From positions 79,214 through 143,213 of the forward strand of contig NZ_VTXE01000010.1 of NCBI RefSeq assembly GCF_013114595.1: DNA of 64,000 nt, given 5' to 3'. Under the pieces are notes generated by a model. The model made no database searches, was not told the origin of the DNA, and saw only the letters and a program-made list of their open reading frames with translations. The DNA comes from Vibrio sp. 99-8-1 (GTDB lineage: Bacteria > Pseudomonadota > Gammaproteobacteria > Enterobacterales > Vibrionaceae). The translations under genes were made by a program, and so were the position numbers. Below, one piece after another: positions 40,736-49,435 of this stretch; the stretch's first letter is position 1, and the number at the start of each line of letters is the position of its first letter.

Positions 40736-41356
40736 ATGGCAGATCCTATTAAAATCACTCTCTATCGCTGGGCAGGAAGTTGGGGACCATTTAGCGTTAA
40801 AATCCCTTGTGGTGAATGTACCCTCACAAAAGATATTCTTACCGATACATTCGCCAATGAACTAAAAGACGTACCTGTTGAGTTAGAAGTGAAGGATTGG
40901 CTATCTCACTGGTGGGAGCCATTGAAGCTAGGCTCATGGCATGCTCCTATCTTAGTTGTAGAAGGTAAAGTAATAAGCCAAGGCGAAGCATTGAATCGTG
41001 GTGTGCTAGTGCAGTCCGTTATCAAAGAGTGGACCAATCGTGACCAGCTTAAAGGCAACATTGTCTTTGGTAAAGCGACATGCCCATACTGTGTCAAAGC
41101 AAAAGAGATGCTGGATAAGTCCGGGATTCCTTACCAATATTTCGATGTCGTCAAAGACAGTGCCGCACTTTATAGAATGATTCCTGAAGTGAAGGCCATT
41201 ATTGGTGAGAAAACGCCTGTGACGGTTCCCCAAATATGGATGGAAGACAAGTACATCGGTGGTGCTGATAACTTAGAAAAATGGTTAAAAGACAATAATC
41301 TAGAAACGGTTCCTGATAACGTGGTAGAAATAGAAGCAGACTCAGCTGCTAGTTAA
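40736..41356 (+). CDS. Glutaredoxin-domain protein with extra N-terminal thioredoxin-like domain
   Basis: A 206-residue cytosolic protein. Residues 105-195 form a glutaredoxin with the active site TCPYC near residue 119, cis-Pro in TVPQIWM and GGADNLEKWL for glutathione. Residues 1-100 form a second domain with IPCGECTLTKD, a Cys-x-x-Cys that could also be redox active, in a thioredoxin-like context. The combination is seen in Vibrio proteins, but I know of no assigned role. ATG 40736 follows a weak purine-rich stretch. A perfect terminator follows. Confidence 0.8.
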   Translation: MADPIKITLYRWAGSWGPFSVKIPCGECTLTKDILTDTFANELKDVPVELEVKDWLSHWWEPLKLGSWHAPILVVEGKVISQGEALNRGVLVQSVIKEWTNRDQLKGNIVFGKATCPYCVKAKEMLDKSGIPYQYFDVVKDSAALYRMIPEVKAIIGEKTPVTVPQIWMEDKYIGGADNLEKWLKDNNLETVPDNVVEIEADSAAS

Positions 41357-41360
41357 AAAA

Positions 41361-41388
41361 AGCCCCGATTAATCGGGGCTTTTTTTTG
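41361..41388. terminator. Terminator after the glutaredoxin gene
   Basis: AGCCCCGATTAATCGGGGCT is a perfect 10-bp palindrome with A tract on the left and T tract on the right; strong on the plus strand and possible on the minus strand. Confidence 0.92.
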
Positions 41389-41459
41389 ATATTAGCTACT
41401 CAGATAACGGTTTAGCCGTGCTTTTCAACTATTCTGTTCCACTAAATCATTAAATACGA

Positions 41460-41603
41460 TTATGCGTCTGTCGCTTTTCGTCTAAATATTCTTGCAAACA
41501 ACGATTTTTTCACTGCTTTCTTCTCTGTGCCGTACATTTGTTCATTTAACATAGCTTGTGCCGCTTTATAACCAATAAATGCCGTTGCGATATCGTGTCC
41601 CAT
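41460..41603 (-). CDS. Microprotein, third member of the family at 3675 and 3863
   Basis: A 47-residue basic protein starting MGHDIATAFIGYKAAQAM and ending SLFARIFRRKATDA. It shares with the two genes near 3.7 kb the pattern I-A-x-A-Y/F-L/I-G-x-K/R-A/S-A and a C-terminal L-x-A-x-x-x-R-K/N-A. The Shine-Dalgarno (AGAGGA, minus strand, 7 bases before the ATG) decides this start over longer frames. The promoter region, 37 bp in common with the tandem pair, is duplicated too. It is divergent from the patatin gene. Function unknown. Confidence 0.75.
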   Translation of the reverse strand: MGHDIATAFIGYKAAQAMLNEQMYGTEKKAVKKSLFARIFRRKATDA

Positions 41604-41639
41604 GACCCAATCCTCTATAATTTTCACCGATCTAATAAG

Positions 41640-41685
41640 TGTGATACTAATCACATTTATTGCCAATATCAAGAGATAGATCACA
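41640..41685 (-). promoter_or_regulatory. Promoter with two CRP-like sites before microprotein C
   Basis: Read on the minus strand: TGTGA-N6-TCTTG (41685-41670) and, 30 bp away centre to centre, TGTGATTAGTATCACA (41655-41640). TTGATA (41672-41667) and TAGTAT (41649-41644) with a 17-base spacer overlap them. This copies the arrangement at 3589-3634 base for base in most positions. Confidence 0.7.
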
Positions 41686-41795
41686 TTAATAACACAGATT
41701 TTGCTGTTTTACTGAGCGGCGAAATCAACGGAAAACAGTCACAATACAAACTAAATAGCGTACAATCTGACAAAGATTATGCAACGGAGTTAATC

Positions 41796-42671
41796 ATGGG
41801 TCAGACAGTTTCTTTGGTTTTAGGTAGTGGCGGAGCACGAGGTCTCGCTCATATTGGCGTGATTCAATGGTTAGAAGAAAATGGCTATCAAATAAAATCT
41901 ATTTCTGGCTGCTCTGCCGGAGCCCTGATTGGTGGTATTTATGCAGTAGGAAAACTGGATGAGTTTACGCACTGGATGTCGGCAATCGATAAGATTTCTA
42001 TGGCGAGATTGCTGGATATTTCATGGCAATCCAGCGGGTTATTCAAGGGAGACAAGATCATTAATCAACTTGTTGAGCTAATTGGAGACACCAAGATTGA
42101 GCAGTTATCCATTCCATTTACTGCGGTAGCGGCAAACGTGGCAGATGAAAAAGAAGTTTGGCTAAACTCTGGAAGTCTGTTTGATGCTATTCGTGCTTCG
42201 ATCTCTCTTCCGTTATTTTTTACCCCGTTTGAGATAAATGGAGAGCTGCTTGTGGATGGCGGAGTATTGAACCCTGTCCCAATTGCACCCACGTTTGGTG
42301 ATAAAACCGATCTTACACTGGCAGTAAATTTAGGAGGTGAGTTAATGTCACATCCTTTAGAGCTCAAACAGAGCCACGATAATGTCGACTCTAGCTTTCA
42401 GCGCAAAATCTCCGGTTATCTTGATAAGATTCAAGATTCTCTGATGGAATCCACCAATATCAATCTCGATGCCTTTGATATCGCTAACCAAGCATTTGAC
42501 GCAATGCAAAGCAGCATTGCCCGACAAAAACTGGCAGCTTATCCGCCGGATATGAGCATCAACATTCCACAAAATCTATGTGGAACCTTTGATTTTGATC
42601 TTTCTGAGCAGTTAATTCAGTACGGATATAATGCAGCAAAAGAGGCGTTTGCCGTTAAAGCTCGTCAATAG
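41796..42671 (+). CDS. Patatin-like phospholipase (RssA-type)
   Basis: A 291-residue serine lipase-fold protein. It has the oxyanion glycine stretch GSGGARGLAHIG near residue 10, the nucleophile elbow GCSAGAL near residue 40 and the catalytic Asp in VDGGVLNPVP near 170. Such proteins hydrolyse phospholipid or neutral lipid acyl chains in the cytosol or at the membrane; no substrate can be fixed. A longer frame starts at 41556, but the ATG at 41796 with GGAG upstream (41785-41788) matches the family. It is divergent from microprotein C. Confidence 0.88.
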   Translation: MGQTVSLVLGSGGARGLAHIGVIQWLEENGYQIKSISGCSAGALIGGIYAVGKLDEFTHWMSAIDKISMARLLDISWQSSGLFKGDKIINQLVELIGDTKIEQLSIPFTAVAANVADEKEVWLNSGSLFDAIRASISLPLFFTPFEINGELLVDGGVLNPVPIAPTFGDKTDLTLAVNLGGELMSHPLELKQSHDNVDSSFQRKISGYLDKIQDSLMESTNINLDAFDIANQAFDAMQSSIARQKLAAYPPDMSINIPQNLCGTFDFDLSEQLIQYGYNAAKEAFAVKARQ

Positions 42672-42757
42672 TAATGGCTTTGTAAAATCAACGATAAAGC
42701 ATTAGCTAACAGTAAACAAAAGGTCTACAAAGCTCGTAATAAGCCTAGATTGCATAC

Positions 42758-43132
42758 TCAATCATGACTTGGGTGATAAGTTTTCATTCGCACTATTACC
42801 CAAGTTTCTATCGCTAAAATCAACAGAAGCATTGAACGGATATGAGTGCTTTCGAGGATAACAATCACGGTAAAGCAGATAGACAACCAACTAAACAGCA
42901 ATATGCGCTTTTTCTCCGCAAGTGTTAAACCAAGATCTTGCTTGATTCGCAGTACGGTATCCCCTAAATAGCGGTTGTTTTCCAGCCAAACCTGAAACCG
43001 CGGCGAAGAACGACCAAAGCAGTACATGGCTAATAAAATAAATGGCACCGTTGGTAGCAAAGGGAGAAAAACACCTAAAAACCCTAAGCCTGTCGCTAAC
43101 CAACCAAGTGAAAATAGAAACCACTTTTTCAC
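42758..43132 (-). CDS. YbaN family inner-membrane protein (DUF454)
   Basis: A 124-residue membrane protein with the DUF454 pattern LGFLGVFLPLLPTVPFILLAMYCFGRSSPRF, given here as the motif GVFLPLLPTVPF...FGRSSPRF, and two to three hydrophobic helices. E. coli YbaN belongs to the same family. Function unknown. It converges on the patatin gene, leaving an 86-bp gap without signals. Confidence 0.85.
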   Translation of the reverse strand: MKKWFLFSLGWLATGLGFLGVFLPLLPTVPFILLAMYCFGRSSPRFQVWLENNRYLGDTVLRIKQDLGLTLAEKKRILLFSWLSICFTVIVILESTHIRSMLLLILAIETWVIVRMKTYHPSHD

Positions 43133-43326
43133 ACATTCTACCCTTATCTATTTTATCGCTTCGTCACATTATTACGAATAGTTACTATTAGCAAGCACCG
43201 ACGCTATAAGGATTAATTCCATTAAATTCATTTTGTTCTGTTAAACACACGATTTATTGCGCCAGTGCTCATAAAACGACGACGGCATGCTGATTACAAT
43301 CTTTGTGAATTATTAATTAGGACAAA

Positions 43327-43605
43327 ATGATGATAGTAACCAATGTGTCAGACCAACAATTAACAACTAAATCACGACTACACTGGCTGAGTTATTGGAG
43401 TCATTTCAATACGAGCGATTATTGTTATTGCGCAGAGGCTAACTGCACCAATAAGCATCAACATGGTGTTCTTGTTAGTCATAGAACAGCCACTGCCAAC
43501 CGTTTATACGTAGTTCCATTATGTGAAGAACATAGCTATGGATATCAAAATCAAATTGAAATAGATGAACGCGTAGATGTTGTTCCAGCTGAATTAAGTT
43601 TATAG
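43327..43605 (+). CDS. Small Cys/His-rich protein, 92 residues, possible zinc binder
   Basis: A soluble protein with Cys33, Cys35, Cys40, His44, His46, His52, Cys66 and His69, in the order CYCAEANC...HQHGVLVSHRT...PLCEEHS. This spacing resembles a treble-clef or HNH-like zinc site, but the nuclease residues cannot be confirmed. The first 25 residues and the last 20 are not similar to anything I know. ATG 43327 follows AGGAC. It is monocistronic with its own terminator. Confidence 0.65.
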   Translation: MMIVTNVSDQQLTTKSRLHWLSYWSHFNTSDYCYCAEANCTNKHQHGVLVSHRTATANRLYVVPLCEEHSYGYQNQIEIDERVDVVPAELSL

Positions 43606-43632
43606 GTCTTGTTGTAGGGACGAAATTGGAAC

Positions 43633-43666
43633 AGAGCAATGAGGCCATTTTCATTGCTCTTTTTTT
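43633..43666 (+). terminator. Terminator after the Cys/His-rich gene
   Basis: AGAGCAATGA, an 8-base loop and TCATTGCTCT form a 10-bp stem followed by seven T. Confidence 0.92.
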
Positions 43667-43795
43667 AAGACATCATGAACAACCACTAGCACCCTTGTTG
43701 ATGACAGCTCTCTTTTTGTTATACCACTTTTTGCTTTCGCTATAGATTGGATTTTATGGTGATTCACTATTTATAGAAATAACGAGACCTTGACG

Positions 43796-44740
43796 TCATT
43801 TGGCTATACTGCTGCATAGGTTCAGTTGGGACAACAGCCATGTAGCCGCTAATAAATCGGCACTGCCACCAGGACTGAGATTTCTCTCAATTAAGCACTC
43901 ATCAAACTCTTGTATATGTTGTTCAAACTCTGGAGTTGTACTCACCACTGTGTTGGTTAACTGTTTTGCGTAATGTTGGACATACTTTAGTCCTGCGATT
44001 CCACCTCTATTGATTAAGTTGGTATCACAGTTGTGCGCCATTAGCACCAGTAAAGTCTGTGACAGTGCTTGTTCTTCTGACTGACCACAAGCAATAGCCG
44101 ACTGATAACAAGGCAACGAGTAATCAAAAATTGTCGGATAGCCTTGTGCCGCCTCTCCTCGAATACCGGTGAAGCCATATTTGGCATAGATCTTCTCGCC
44201 TGCACTCTCTGGTTTTCTCCTCGCCAAACTGAGCTCTTGTGTCACCAAGGTCGAGCACGCTTCAATAATCACGGTGCGAATATGTTTAGCGTTAAACGGT
44301 AAAGCATTGCGATATAGCCAACCCACTGCCCCACAAATTAATCCTAAGGTAAAAATCATTCCTTTATGCGTGTTAATGCCTTTGGTAGCCGTAAACATAG
44401 CTTTCTCAGCGGCCACTCCAACCACTCTTAAATCGCCTAGCAGTTCACTTGCCGAGAGTGCATGGTTGTTGAAACCCGTCACAACAAAAGATGTCATAAA
44501 TGGGCGCAATACTTCCGCACTCGAAGTAAAGGTGTCAATGCCCATATCGGAATGTGCACCATTAGAGAGACAATCCACTAACCCTGCTTTGGGGGTCAAA
44601 TGAGCTTCCAACATCATCGCGTGATAAGCCAAGTTACCACACAGTTCGCTAATGTTTATGGTGCGTTTACCATTTGATAAAGATGACTGAAAAATCTCAT
44701 TTTCATTCAATAATAATTGGATAGGATTACGGACATTCAT
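43796..44740 (-). CDS. citG: Triphosphoribosyl-dephospho-CoA synthase
   Basis: A 314-residue enzyme that makes the precursor of the citrate lyase prosthetic group from ATP and dephospho-CoA. It has the family motifs EAHLTPKAGLVDCLSNGAHSDM in segments (TPKAGLVD, NGAHSDMG), the GITTHKG-like KGINTHKGMIFTLG, and DTNLINRGGIAGL near the C-terminus. An in-frame GTG at 44752 is an alternative start. Last gene of the citDEFXG run, separated from citX by 56 bp of repeat-like TTCACTTGCTA sequence. Confidence 0.93.
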   Translation of the reverse strand: MNVRNPIQLLLNENEIFQSSLSNGKRTINISELCGNLAYHAMMLEAHLTPKAGLVDCLSNGAHSDMGIDTFTSSAEVLRPFMTSFVVTGFNNHALSASELLGDLRVVGVAAEKAMFTATKGINTHKGMIFTLGLICGAVGWLYRNALPFNAKHIRTVIIEACSTLVTQELSLARRKPESAGEKIYAKYGFTGIRGEAAQGYPTIFDYSLPCYQSAIACGQSEEQALSQTLLVLMAHNCDTNLINRGGIAGLKYVQHYAKQLTNTVVSTTPEFEQHIQEFDECLIERNLSPGGSADLLAATWLLSQLNLCSSIAK

Positions 44741-44796
44741 TATTTGTCTCACTGACTAGTTAGTTCACATACTGCCTAGTTCACTTGCTACTTGAT

Positions 44797-45324
44797 TCAC
44801 TTGCTATCTAGCTCGTTCACCATTTCACTCATTTTTTCAATTAGCTGTTGTAGTGAATGAGCTTGAGTTCTCGCGCAAACTTTTGCTTGTTCATCACATA
44901 TTAAGCAACGACGACGAACAAGCTCAAAGTCATCACGGGACAATAGAACACCCTTAGAATCAATGACATCGATATCAAATAATCGCCCCAGTGGATGTGT
45001 CTCTTCAATCGCTAACATTATTTTTTTCAAATACAGCGCTTCGATGTTCGCCATGCAAAACAGCATCTGGTAACCAGCATCGTTATCAGTCGCTTGAGCA
45101 CGTTTTATCTCTATATCATGCAGCACACAAGCATCCTTGATTGCGTGGATACCGTGATCAAATGCCGTTTTCGCTATCTGATTTCGCTTTATTGGCCCAA
45201 CCATATTGATGGTAAAACTCACTAAGGGAGCGGCAAGCTCTCTACTCCAAGCTCTCTGTTTTTCCGCTCTCTCCTCTCTGCTCGTTAATAACTGCTGTAA
45301 CGATATTGTTGGGCCTGAATACAC
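44797..45324 (-). CDS. citX: Apo-citrate lyase phosphoribosyl-dephospho-CoA transferase
   Basis: A 175-residue protein that transfers the prosthetic group to the acyl carrier subunit. Landmarks are HPLGRLFDIDV and the Cys-containing RRRCLICDEQAKVCARTQAHS near the C-terminus. It follows citF with a 2-base gap and is translated from ATG 45324. Confidence 0.92.
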   Translation of the reverse strand: MYSGPTISLQQLLTSREERAEKQRAWSRELAAPLVSFTINMVGPIKRNQIAKTAFDHGIHAIKDACVLHDIEIKRAQATDNDAGYQMLFCMANIEALYLKKIMLAIEETHPLGRLFDIDVIDSKGVLLSRDDFELVRRRCLICDEQAKVCARTQAHSLQQLIEKMSEMVNELDSK

Positions 45325-45326
45325 GC

Positions 45327-46856
45327 TTATTCCTTGATTTGTTTAATTAGGTCAATAACAGTGCCGTCTCGATAGCGAATACATGCAACAGTTCTATCTA
45401 AATACTCAATAGGTTCAGGTTTCCCTGTAAGCATCTCTGCTCTCTGCTGTAAAGCTTCGATGGTTGTCACTTTGATACCACACTGCTGCAATTTATCTTT
45501 GACGTCCACTCTTTCCGGATTTACAGCGACACCATGGTCGGTAACCAATACATCAATTTGTGACCCAACCGTGACCACATTGAGCACCGAATTCACTACC
45601 GTAGGAATTCGACCTCGAACGAGGGGCGCAACAACAATAGTCAGCTTGGCTGACGCGGCAGTGTCACTATGACCTCCCGAAGCGCCACGAATGACACCGT
45701 CGGATCCCGTAATGACATTCACGTTAAATCGAGTATCAATTTCCAGTGCACTCAAAATAACCACATCTAATCGTTCTACAACCGCCCCTTTAGAGGATGG
45801 ATTCGCGTATTGATTGGCCGAAATCTCAATATGGCTTGGGTTTCTCGCTAACGAATCTGCTGCGTCAGAGTCAAAAGACTGAACATCAAATAGCGTTTTG
45901 ATCAGCCCTTTTTCATGCAAATCCACCATGGTGGAAGTTATTCCCCCCAATCCAAAACTGGCGGTAATGTTACTACGAAGCATTTTCTCTTCCAGAAAAC
46001 GAGTTACTGCTAACGATGCTCCTCCTGATCCTGTCTGTAATGAGAATCCGTCTTCAAAATAACCTGAATGTTCGATAACATCGGCGGCCTTACGAGCAAT
46101 AAGCAGCTCTCTAGGGTTGGTTGTCATTCTGGTGGCGTCACCGCCAATTTTCGACGGGTCACCCACTTCATCCACTTCAACAACCGCATCGACTTGGTCT
46201 TGCTGCAACGATGCAGGCATATTTGGAAATGGAACGATTTGGTCTGTTACTAAAATGACATAGTTGGCATTTTTGGCATCAATTTGTGCATAGCCCAATG
46301 AGCCACATCGAGCCTGTCCATTGATCCCATTGGCATTACCAAATTCATCTGCGGTAGACACACCAAGTATCGCCACATCTATCTTCAATTCACCACTATC
46401 AACTAAATGGACTCGTCCACCATGAGAGTGAATTTGAACCGGAGAGGTCAATAAACCGCGAGAAATTTCATCAGCAAGCTCACCACGAAGACCAGAGGTA
46501 TAGATTTGGCTAACAACACCATTTTTAATATGCTCAACCATAGGTGCGTGCACATCGGTCAATGAGCTCGGAGCTATAGTTAAGTTTTTAAAACCCATTT
46601 CAGCGATTACACTCATCGCCATGTTAATCACCCTATCACCGCCACGATACGAGTGATGAAAAGAGACCGTATCTCCATCTTTTAGCCCAGATCGGCCAAT
46701 AGCTTCACGTAAATTTTCTGCAATTTTTCTATCACTTACATGGCATTTATCGACAGACTGCGGTGTTAGTTCATGAGGCCCGATATAGGCTTTCAGTTCA
46801 ATTTGTTGCTGGCCAGATAACTCAATATCACGGCTAAGAGCATTTAGTTTTGTCAT
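45327..46856 (-). CDS. citF: Citrate lyase alpha subunit (citrate:acetyl-ACP transferase)
   Basis: A 509-residue CoA-transferase-family protein that moves the acyl carrier from acetate to citrate. Length and motifs fit CitF: the SFHHSYRGGDRV block near residue 65, GSGGASLAVTRFLE, SFGLGGITSTMVDLHE, and GASGGHSDTAASA near the C-terminus. It lies between citE and citX in the standard order. Confidence 0.95.
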   Translation of the reverse strand: MTKLNALSRDIELSGQQQIELKAYIGPHELTPQSVDKCHVSDRKIAENLREAIGRSGLKDGDTVSFHHSYRGGDRVINMAMSVIAEMGFKNLTIAPSSLTDVHAPMVEHIKNGVVSQIYTSGLRGELADEISRGLLTSPVQIHSHGGRVHLVDSGELKIDVAILGVSTADEFGNANGINGQARCGSLGYAQIDAKNANYVILVTDQIVPFPNMPASLQQDQVDAVVEVDEVGDPSKIGGDATRMTTNPRELLIARKAADVIEHSGYFEDGFSLQTGSGGASLAVTRFLEEKMLRSNITASFGLGGITSTMVDLHEKGLIKTLFDVQSFDSDAADSLARNPSHIEISANQYANPSSKGAVVERLDVVILSALEIDTRFNVNVITGSDGVIRGASGGHSDTAASAKLTIVVAPLVRGRIPTVVNSVLNVVTVGSQIDVLVTDHGVAVNPERVDVKDKLQQCGIKVTTIEALQQRAEMLTGKPEPIEYLDRTVACIRYRDGTVIDLIKQIKE

Positions 46857-46871
46857 TCGATATCCCGCCTA

Positions 46872-47747
46872 TTACTGCCTAATTCCAGATTCTGCACGTT
46901 GTAGTGTCCAGCGTGCTCTTTCAATGACCGGAGCATCCACCATTTTGCCATTAAGAGAAGCAACACCCATGCCTTGCGACTCAGCTTCTTCCGCAGCTTC
47001 AATGACGGCTATCGCGTGATCAACTTCTTTTTGTGTCGGAGCAAACAAGTTATGTATCAGTTCGATTTGCCGTGGGTTGATGAGTGATTTTCCATCAAAG
47101 CCTAAGGATTTAATATGAGCCGCTTCTTTTAAGAAACCTTCTTCATTATTTGCATCTGAATAGACGGTATCAAACGCCATGATTCCAGCAGCACGAGCCG
47201 CTTGTAAAATAGTGCATCGGGCAAATAACAGCTCTGTACCTTCTGCGGTCCGCTGTGTCTTTAGGTCACGAACATAATCTTCCGCCCCCAAAGCTATGCC
47301 AATTAATCGTTTAGAAGCCATTGCGATATCTACCGCATTATTGATACCTTGAGCGGATTCAATCGCAGCCAGCATCCCCGTGCTTCCTACTTTTCGTCCA
47401 AACTGCTTTTCAGCATCTGTGATGGCATTTTCCATATCAATAACATCTTGAACGGTATCCGTTTTAGCAAGGCGCACGACATTAACCCCGGCCTTAACTA
47501 CCGCTTTAACATCATCGCGACCATATTTAGAATCAAGGCTATTGACGCGAACAACGGTTTCTATCTCTTTATATAGTGGATGTTGTAGAGCATTGAATAC
47601 CAACATTCTTGCGGTATCTTTTTCCCGTATTGATACCGAATCCTCCAAATCAAACATAATGGCATCAGGGGTATAGATAAAACTATTGCTCAACATGGCG
47701 GCATTTGAACTAGGAACGAAAAGCATACTTCGTCGTAATTTACTCAT
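46872..47747 (-). CDS. citE: Citrate lyase beta subunit (citryl-ACP lyase)
   Basis: A 291-residue TIM-barrel HpcH/CitE-family enzyme that splits citryl-ACP to acetyl-ACP and oxaloacetate. It starts [18 protein letters not shown], with the Mg-binding FDLEDSV near residue 35, [11 protein letters not shown], and [11 protein letters not shown] later on. The ATG at 47747 overlaps the citD stop by four bases (ATGA), so I prefer it over the in-frame ATG at 47762. Confidence 0.95.
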   Translation of the reverse strand: MSKLRRSMLFVPSSNAAMLSNSFIYTPDAIMFDLEDSVSIREKDTARMLVFNALQHPLYKEIETVVRVNSLDSKYGRDDVKAVVKAGVNVVRLAKTDTVQDVIDMENAITDAEKQFGRKVGSTGMLAAIESAQGINNAVDIAMASKRLIGIALGAEDYVRDLKTQRTAEGTELLFARCTILQAARAAGIMAFDTVYSDANNEEGFLKEAAHIKSLGFDGKSLINPRQIELIHNLFAPTQKEVDHAIAVIEAAEEAESQGMGVASLNGKMVDAPVIERARWTLQRAESGIRQ

Positions 47748-48040
47748 GACAATACGCTCCATTCAATCTCTTCAGTTTCTGTCGCTCGCATCACTGCAGC
47801 CTGAACTCTAGCGCGTATGATGCAATCAAGCGCACCTTTATCATTAACGGTTACACAACCGGTCTCGACATGCATCTCAAACAAGGTGTTCTGAACGACT
47901 TTTAAGATGGCTTTTTTGAACTGTTTTTCGACAGAGCTGGTAATTTCGATTTCGAGTTCATTTGTTTCCGATGGAAAGACTTCCACTAACAAATCGCTTG
48001 ATTCTAATGTCCCAGCGTAAGATCGCTGACTGATAAGCAT
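47744..48040 (-). CDS. citD: Citrate lyase acyl carrier protein (gamma subunit)
   Basis: A 98-residue acyl carrier. Ser14 in AGTLESSDL is the attachment site of the phosphoribosyl-dephospho-CoA group, and [20 protein letters not shown] is the family C-terminal block. It is the first gene of the run, with AAGGAG before ATG 48040. citC, which usually precedes citD and acetylates the prosthetic group, is not here. Confidence 0.95.
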   Translation of the reverse strand: MLISQRSYAGTLESSDLLVEVFPSETNELEIEITSSVEKQFKKAILKVVQNTLFEMHVETGCVTVNDKGALDCIIRARVQAAVMRATETEEIEWSVLS

Positions 48041-48290
48041 GTTAGCTCCTTATAGGTATAAATTTCATGAATCATTAAGAATTGGACGGTATTATTAACC
48101 TGTATTTTGCCATTTTACTAAATTGGTGAATGAAATTTAATGACCTTGTTCATACTTCAAAGGAGATTAGAAAAAATTGTAGCGGCATTAACCAACGACT
48201 TAAGCAGCGTGCTTGAAGAAATCGTACTTACAAGTGAGATACTATTTTGAATCACATTCGAGATGACACCTCGAACTCACTACACAAAGT

Positions 48291-48354
48291 GGCTTAGAGG
48301 CTTAGAGGCTTAGAGGCTTAGAGGCTTAGAGGCTTAGAGGCTTAGAGGCTTAGA
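48291..48354 (-). repeat. Perfect tandem repeat, GGCTTAGA x 8
   Basis: Eight perfect copies of an 8-base unit, ending 311... bp region upstream of citD: its left edge is 251 bp before the citD start. It lies between citD and the terminator of the downstream HTH-acetyltransferase gene. The rest of the 491-bp gap has no gene remnant that I can identify, including no citC. Confidence 0.98.
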
Positions 48355-48433
48355 AATAATTGTATGTTAACTAACCTATCAATTCGGTTGCTAATCATCA
48401 CTAAAATAAATTTCAGCTGAAAATATAAAGAAT

Positions 48434-48468
48434 AAAAAAAAACTCTATCAATAGGACTATTGATAGAG
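48434..48468 (-). terminator. Terminator of the tandem HTH-acetyltransferase genes
   Basis: On the minus strand CTCTATCAATAG, a 2-base loop and CTATTGATAGAG form a 12-bp stem followed by nine T. It ends the unit containing the two genes at 48532-50209. Confidence 0.9.
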
Positions 48469-48531
48469 CGACTTAACATAGCCGAAAACATCACTTTGAC
48501 TAAATCGTTTTTACTCACATAGCTTAGTGGT

Positions 48532-49299
48532 TTAAAGAGCAGAATCTTTGACTTCATCAACATGGAGAAATTTATTCAGGAACACATTGCCACATGAAAG
48601 AATAAAAAGCTTATTATTAGCAACCACATCTTTGTATGATAACGATACTTGGTAGCTATCCACTTTTTTAACGTGACTTTCAAATCCAATCTTTTTCAAA
48701 AATTTAATCACATGCGATGTTCTACTTGTCGCCGTATAAATAATCGAGGATACCTGACGAGAAGCTACTTTCGACAACAGTAGATTTAATATTCTCAACA
48801 TAATCTCTTTATTACTGCAAAATATAGACTTTATTACTAAAACTTTATTATCTGCAAAATCACCCGGCTGTTTAATAAAAAATATAATCTGCCCTATTGT
48901 TACACCATGAGCATCACTGAAAATATAACTGATTTCATTGCAATCATTCGCGATAATCTCCCTAAAATATATGTCTCCGTTTGTTTTAACTTCGTCAGTA
49001 AAATCCCAACATGTGGCTGGTACATACTTATCAACAATTTGTTTTTTAGTGGTCGCTTTCTCTAAATTTAGCGCTTGCTCATCCACCAGATCAATCATCT
49101 CAATACCCAGTCGTCTTAACAAGTCAACCTGTCTTCGATGGCAAGGAGAAATAGTATTATTTTCCCATCGACAAACTGAAACCGTATCGGCATTGCTGCC
49201 ATGTTCTGACGATAAATCTAGTATCGATATCATCTCACTTCGGTTAATACCTAGCTCATGTCTCGCCTTTTTTAGTATATATCCAAAATTTATAACCAT
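48532..49299 (-). CDS. HTH / GNAT-like fusion protein, second of a tandem pair
   Basis: A 255-residue protein. Residues 1-65 are a Cro/C1-type helix-turn-helix with an insertion before the recognition helix, ending DTVSVCRWENNTISPCHRRQ. Residues about 95-220 have the layout of a GNAT acetyltransferase: YIFSDAHGVTIGQIIFF, LVIKSIFCSNKEIMLRILNLLL and the FLKKIGFES C-terminal core, although the acetyl-CoA pyrophosphate loop is not clear. A C-terminal tail of about 35 residues follows. Paralogue of the next gene. A+T-rich, with many AAA/AAT codons. Target and substrate unknown. Confidence 0.72.
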   Translation of the reverse strand: MVINFGYILKKARHELGINRSEMISILDLSSEHGSNADTVSVCRWENNTISPCHRRQVDLLRRLGIEMIDLVDEQALNLEKATTKKQIVDKYVPATCWDFTDEVKTNGDIYFREIIANDCNEISYIFSDAHGVTIGQIIFFIKQPGDFADNKVLVIKSIFCSNKEIMLRILNLLLSKVASRQVSSIIYTATSRTSHVIKFLKKIGFESHVKKVDSYQVSLSYKDVVANNKLFILSCGNVFLNKFLHVDEVKDSAL

Positions 49300-49435
49300 A
49301 ACACCGTAATCAAAACTTATGCAAAGTGGTGATATTTTCAGTCAATCAAGTTATTAAATATATAAGTCTAAGGCCACTAAAACATAAGAAATTTCTTAAA
49401 TATTCAAAACCTTGCCGTACGCAAGCACACACCGT

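Noticed and set aside
44741..44796. A true tandem repeat between citX and citG
   Set aside because: TTCACTTGCTA-like units recur but with different lengths and many changes; too degenerate to call confidently.
48041..48531. Remnant of citC ahead of citD
   Set aside because: I found no frame or motif of the ligase in the gap; the sequence is low-complexity and repetitive.
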